Part shown: one piece after another, positions 60,450-64,000 of the stretch | How the letters are laid out: the number at the start of each line of letters is the position of its first letter | How positions within the stretch are numbered: the first letter of the stretch is position 1 | Assembly: GCF_000019665.1 (NCBI RefSeq) | Contig: NC_010794.1 | Coordinates: 620,001 to 684,000 of the forward strand | Direction: 5' to 3' | Length of the DNA stretch: 64,000 nt | From: Methylacidiphilum infernorum V4 | Lineage (GTDB): Bacteria > Verrucomicrobiota > Verrucomicrobiia > Methylacidiphilales > Methylacidiphilaceae | Notes under the pieces: model-generated | What the model was told of the DNA's origin: nothing | What the model saw: the letters and a program-made list of their open reading frames with translations, nothing else | Database searches by the model: none | Made by a program: the position numbers and the translations under genes

Positions 60450-61163
60450 ATGAACGAGAAGTTTTTAAGCGGTCGGGTTGCCGTGGTGACTGGAGCCAAT
60501 AGCGGTATTGGTAAAGCTATAGCCTTTGCTCTTGCTTCATCGGGAGCTCAACTGATCGTTGCTGCCCGCAGGATGGATCTGAATCGAAAAGTCGCCCTTG
60601 AAATTGAGTGGGAAACTTCCAGCAAGGCTTTCCCCATGGAAACGGATGTTTCTAAGGAAGAACAGTGCATAAAGCTTATAGAGGAGACGGTTCATCGGTA
60701 TGGCCGAATCGATATCCTCGTCAATAGTGCGGGGATAATGGTTTATTCTCCCTTGGAAGAATTGTCCACCGAGGATTTCGATAGTGTGATCAAAACCAAC
60801 CTCTATGGGACCTTTTGGTGTTCAAAAGAAGCTTTCAAGCAAATGATAAGACAGCAAGCCGGAGGCTACATCATCAACATCAGCTCCTTGGCGGGGATTG
60901 ACGCTTGGTCGGGTACAGCCGGTTATAGCGCATCAAAGTTTGGGATCATGGGCCTTACAAAGGCCTTGGCCGATGAAGGGAAAAAGTACGATATAAAAGT
61001 GACGGCGATCTGTCCTGCACTCGTAGCCACGCCGATGACCGGGGTAGAAGGGGAAAATTACCTTCAACCTCAAGACATCGCTCAAACTGTCCTCTACCTT
61101 TTAAGTTTATCTGGAGCTTGTTGGCCAACTGAAATAATCCTCCCTCGGAAGGGAGCAGATTAA
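60450..61163 (+). CDS. Short-chain dehydrogenase/reductase
   Basis: A 237-residue classical SDR. The NAD(P)-binding TGANSGIG is at 14-21, NSAG at 92-95, the catalytic serine in INISSLAG near 145, and YSASK at 159-163. R40-R41 after the second strand (VAARRMD) suggests NADPH preference. Substrate unknown. It follows the cyclo-ligase by about 70 nt and precedes the TPR-protease gene by 36 nt, so the three may share a transcript. Confidence 0.92.
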   Translation: MNEKFLSGRVAVVTGANSGIGKAIAFALASSGAQLIVAARRMDLNRKVALEIEWETSSKAFPMETDVSKEEQCIKLIEETVHRYGRIDILVNSAGIMVYSPLEELSTEDFDSVIKTNLYGTFWCSKEAFKQMIRQQAGGYIINISSLAGIDAWSGTAGYSASKFGIMGLTKALADEGKKYDIKVTAICPALVATPMTGVEGENYLQPQDIAQTVLYLLSLSGACWPTEIILPRKGAD

Positions 61164-61199
61164 AAAAAACAGGATGATTTTACTCTCCCTCCTCTCTCC

Positions 61200-62582
61200 G
61201 TGAATAGTCCTTTAAAAGGGTTGTTAATTTCATGCTTTTTTTTGCTTTTAAAGATCCCTTTCCCCCTTTTCTGGGCATCGGCTCAAGAGAAGGAGGAGTT
61301 AAAGAAGATGCAAGTATTTTTCCGGAGCGGTAGGCTTGAAGAAGCTTCCCGGTATGCCCATGGACTGCTTCAACAATATCCTTCCTGTTATCTCTGTTGG
61401 CGGTTGATCGGAGAGTGTGCACTTTGCTTGGGCAGGTTACAGGAGGCACAAGAGGCTTTCCAAAAAGCCTTAAGCGTTTTTCCAGGAGATAAAAGATCCC
61501 TTGCTCTATTAAAAGAGGTGTATATCAGGGAAGACCGGTATTCTCAAGCAGCTCAAATAGCTTATGCCTTGGGAGAATATGGACAAGGAGATCTTTTGAA
61601 AAGTTTTAAGGGGCAGAAACCCTTTTTAGTGGAATCAAAAGACCCTTATGTAGAAATCCCATTTAAAGAGATTGTTCCTTATCCCATCATTGAAGCAGAA
61701 CTTTGCGGCGCTGCCAAGGCTCGCTTCATGATCGATACCGGGACCACCTACGTTCTTTTGTCTTCCCGCATGGCTAAGAAAGCGGCCATTGAACTTTTCC
61801 GCAAGGAAAAAGAACAGAGTTCCCAAGGGAGCTATTGGATCCAATGGGCAAAAATCCCTTCGCTATCCCTTGGAGGGACATCTATAAAAAATATTCCCGC
61901 CGTTGTCCATTCCCTGTTGGATATTCCCCGAACGGGGTTGGAAATAGATGGTATCCTTGGAGAGAATTTTCTGTCCCATTTTGTTCCTACTTTTGATCTT
62001 TATGGCCGATGGAAAAACACCCCTAAGTATTTTATTTTGGGGCTGTCCAAGCCGTATGTCCCCATTGCTTATAAAAACAAGATCCAGGGTGAAGAAAAAA
62101 AAACAGAGGTACCTTTTCTCATGGGACCGGCTCAAACTCTACTGGTCCTGGCGAACATCAACCGCAGCTTTCCCCTTTTTTTTCTTTTGGATACCGCTAC
62201 TCCTGCCTATTTTGCTTGCTCTCCGTCCATTGCAAAGCTTTCGAGAGTCTGGATACAAAGAAATTTTTTTGAGCAAGAGCCCTATATACACAGGGGTGGA
62301 GCTTCCGGTTTTGACATGCAGTGGGAATTGGGGGCGAGCAGAAACACCTCCCAGCTTGGGCAAGCAAGCCAGATTGAATTGATGGGAGAGAAAGTTCATG
62401 GTTCTCTAGCGGGAATCGTCGGTTCACTCCCCTACGAAGGGAATTTGGATCTTGGATTATGGACGGGAGGGACAATTGGATTTGGCTTTCTTTATGACAA
62501 ACGAACAATGATCGATTACAAAAACCAGAAACTTTATTTCTGGACCCCTAGGGCCTCTTCATCCAAAGAAAAAGCCAGGTAA
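61200..62582 (+). CDS. Exported TPR protein with a two-lobed aspartic protease domain
   Basis: A 460-residue protein starting at GTG. A signal peptide (1-28, ending ASA) is followed by TPR-like repeats (about 35-135). Two retropepsin-like lobes come next: lobe 1 has FMIDTGTTYVLLSS (catalytic D179) and IDGILGENFLSHFVPTFDL; lobe 2 has FFLLDTATPAYFACS (D331) and LAGIVGS, ending MIDYKNQKLYFW. Two DT(G/A) lobes in one chain give a pepsin-like layout, unlike the single-lobe bacterial retropepsins that dimerise. Probably periplasmic. The neighbour gives no hint of substrate. Confidence 0.75.
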   Translation: MNSPLKGLLISCFFLLLKIPFPLFWASAQEKEELKKMQVFFRSGRLEEASRYAHGLLQQYPSCYLCWRLIGECALCLGRLQEAQEAFQKALSVFPGDKRSLALLKEVYIREDRYSQAAQIAYALGEYGQGDLLKSFKGQKPFLVESKDPYVEIPFKEIVPYPIIEAELCGAAKARFMIDTGTTYVLLSSRMAKKAAIELFRKEKEQSSQGSYWIQWAKIPSLSLGGTSIKNIPAVVHSLLDIPRTGLEIDGILGENFLSHFVPTFDLYGRWKNTPKYFILGLSKPYVPIAYKNKIQGEEKKTEVPFLMGPAQTLLVLANINRSFPLFFLLDTATPAYFACSPSIAKLSRVWIQRNFFEQEPYIHRGGASGFDMQWELGASRNTSQLGQASQIELMGEKVHGSLAGIVGSLPYEGNLDLGLWTGGTIGFGFLYDKRTMIDYKNQKLYFWTPRASSSKEKAR

Positions 62583-64000
62583 CTAAGATTGATCTAAGAA
62601 ATAGAGGGAAGGATCTCCCAAGGCTGCCGTATTGATGGAGCAAACTCTTTCACGGGCAAAACGCAACAGGTAATTTGGCCCTCCGGCTTTGGGTCCTGTG
62701 CCTGAGAGTCCTTCTCCTCCAAAGGGTTGGGATTCGACGACGGCGCCTATGATCGGGCGGTTGACGTAGAAGTTGCCTACGGGTGCGCTCAAGGCAATTT
62801 CTCGAGTGAGGTTTTCCCGCCTTGTCTGCAATCCCATAGTTAGGCCATAGCCCTTTTGGTAAATTTCTTCCAGTATGCGGGGAAGTTCTTCTCTTGAAAA
62901 ACGCAGAACGGGCAAGATGGGCCCAAATATTTCTTGGTTGAGGAGGCCAGTTGAAGAAATCTCGAAAAGATGAGGGGCAAAGAAATATCCATCGCTGGAG
63001 GCGGTTTCCCCAATAGGTGCCTTGGCGAGTAGCCGCCCATGAGTTTGAAAAAATTGAGAAAAATTTTGCAGCTCTTCCACAAGAGATTTGCGGATAATAG
63101 GGCCCACATCGGTTTCTGAAAACCGCGGATCTCCGACAATCAACTGCTCTGTGGCATCGGAGAGCAGGTCTAAAAGCTGGTGAGAAATTTCTTTTTGAAC
63201 AAGGAGTAGTCTAAGCGAAGAGCATCTCTGCCCGCCATGATTAAAGGCAGAGATAAGGATGTCTTTGACCGTTCTTTCGATGGCCGCCGTGGCCTCCACC
63301 ACCATGCAGTTGATTCCTCCCGTCTCTGCTATCAAGGGAACAATCGGACCTTCTTTTTGGCTTAGGCATTGGGCGATCCTTTTAGCCGTGGCTGTCGATC
63401 CTGTGAAAGCTATACCGCGAACAGACGGATGCTTGACCATTTGTTGCCCGCTTTGGCCGTTCCCTAAGATTAATCTTAGCACTTCCTTGGGTATACCCGC
63501 CTTGTAGGCCAGTTGAACGACAGCCGCAGCAACAAGAGGAGTCTCTTCAGCGGGCTTGGCAGCAACGGTGTTGCCGGCAAGAAGTGCCGCTACGATTTGT
63601 CCAATGAAGATCGAAAGAGGGAAATTCCAAGGGCTGATACATACCCAAAGGCCACAGCCATGGTAGTGAAGCTTGTTTTCTTCACCATGGGGACCGGGAA
63701 GTAAAAGGGGGTGGGAAAAAAGCTTGACCGCTTCCTTGGCATAATAGTTACAGAAATCTATAGCTTCTCTTATTTCGGAAAGTGCATTGGAAACGGTTTT
63801 CCCCGCTTCGGCACATAAAAGGTATAAAAGTTCTTCTTTATGAGCCCAGATTTCTCGGGCAAGCTTGCTTATTTTTTCAGCTCTTTTCTCGACGGGAACC
63901 CGATCCCATTCTTCTGCATGAGAAGCGGCCTCTGAAAGACTTTTTTGGATATAGTCCTCGGAAGAAAGGAGAACTTCACCGATGCATTCTTTAGAATTAG
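62583..64000 (-). CDS. L-glutamate gamma-semialdehyde dehydrogenase (PutA-type), 3' part
   Basis: The minus frame is open from the right edge to TGA/TAA at 62583, so the 5' part lies outside the window. Visible are the PutA-like segment EAGKTVSNALSEIREAIDFCNYYA, CISPWNFPLSIFIGQ, the catalytic glutamate in AETGGINCMVVEA, the catalytic cysteine in HGGQRCSS, and the C-terminal QPFGGEGLSGTGPKAGGPNYLLRF. It oxidises glutamate semialdehyde/P5C to glutamate with NAD. EAGK.. and REA.DF..YYA favour the bifunctional PutA or the P5CDH derived from it. An internal ATG at 63482 is not the start. Confidence 0.93.
   Translation of the reverse strand, partial: NSKECIGEVLLSSEDYIQKSLSEAASHAEEWDRVPVEKRAEKISKLAREIWAHKEELLYLLCAEAGKTVSNALSEIREAIDFCNYYAKEAVKLFSHPLLLPGPHGEENKLHYHGCGLWVCISPWNFPLSIFIGQIVAALLAGNTVAAKPAEETPLVAAAVVQLAYKAGIPKEVLRLILGNGQSGQQMVKHPSVRGIAFTGSTATAKRIAQCLSQKEGPIVPLIAETGGINCMVVEATAAIERTVKDILISAFNHGGQRCSSLRLLLVQKEISHQLLDLLSDATEQLIVGDPRFSETDVGPIIRKSLVEELQNFSQFFQTHGRLLAKAPIGETASSDGYFFAPHLFEISSTGLLNQEIFGPILPVLRFSREELPRILEEIYQKGYGLTMGLQTRRENLTREIALSAPVGNFYVNRPIIGAVVESQPFGGEGLSGTGPKAGGPNYLLRFARERVCSINTAALGDPSLYFLDQS

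Noticed and set aside
1-64000. CRISPR array, prophage or toxin-antitoxin system
   Set aside because: No regularly spaced repeats, phage structural genes, integrase or recognisable toxin-antitoxin pair were seen in any part of the window.

Overview
The window looks like a chromosomal segment of a bacterium of the Planctomycetes-Verrucomicrobia-Chlamydiae group. It most resembles Methylacidiphilum, a thermoacidophilic verrucomicrobial genus. The basis is the protein character: the EF-P tip TPGNLRAF, the short zinc-less S14, periplasmic SorAB, and many lysine-rich mid-GC genes. No methanotrophy gene lies in the window, so the genus is inference. Most of the sequence is core genome with short intergenic regions.

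Layout. 1-6.4 kb: the 5' part of anaerobic ribonucleotide reductase NrdD with a DUF302 gene, a glycosyltransferase, a DsbA-like protein, a YycJ-type hydrolase and sigma-54 (rpoN), the last preceded by a sigma-54-type promoter. 6.4-11.8 kb, minus strand: DUF2905, alaS, yebC, a GC-rich structured element with IS200/IS605-like ends, and ribonuclease D. 12-18.4 kb: MoeB-rhodanese, clpS plus a DUF2017-like partner, glycogen phosphorylase, and a membrane/coiled-coil protein of unknown function. 18.5-31.2 kb: tRNA-Leu, cupin, MgtA, KdsD, EF-P, an HTH/degenerate metallo-beta-lactamase protein, prs, an Lrp-type regulator with an aminotransferase, an ACT protein, metK and sahH (activated methyl cycle). 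31.3-37 kb: sulfite dehydrogenase SorBA, an L,D-transpeptidase, rsmD, an AsmA-like protein and a lipid kinase.

37.5-51.7 kb is the str-S10-spc ribosomal supercluster: rpsL, rpsG, fusA, rpsJ, rplCDWB, rpsS, rplV, rpsC, rplP, rpmC, rpsQ, rplNXE, rpsNH, rplFR, rpsE, rplO, secY. tuf and rpmD are absent at their usual places. 51.7-64 kb is accessory: an HlyD-like protein, a lipoprotein with two GNA1162-like domains, a 2OG-Fe(II) oxygenase, an IS200/IS605 3'-end relic, tRNA-Ser, an FkbM methyltransferase, tRNA-Thr, a FecR-like/SYLF pair behind a second sigma-54-type promoter, 5-formyl-THF cyclo-ligase, an SDR, a TPR-linked two-lobed aspartic protease, and the 3' part of a PutA-type aldehyde dehydrogenase.

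The least explained parts are the ~340-bp structured element at 10.34-10.69 kb, the two sigma-54-type promoters, the degenerate HTH-MBL protein, the tandem lipoprotein and the bilobal protease. No CRISPR array, prophage or intact transposase was seen.
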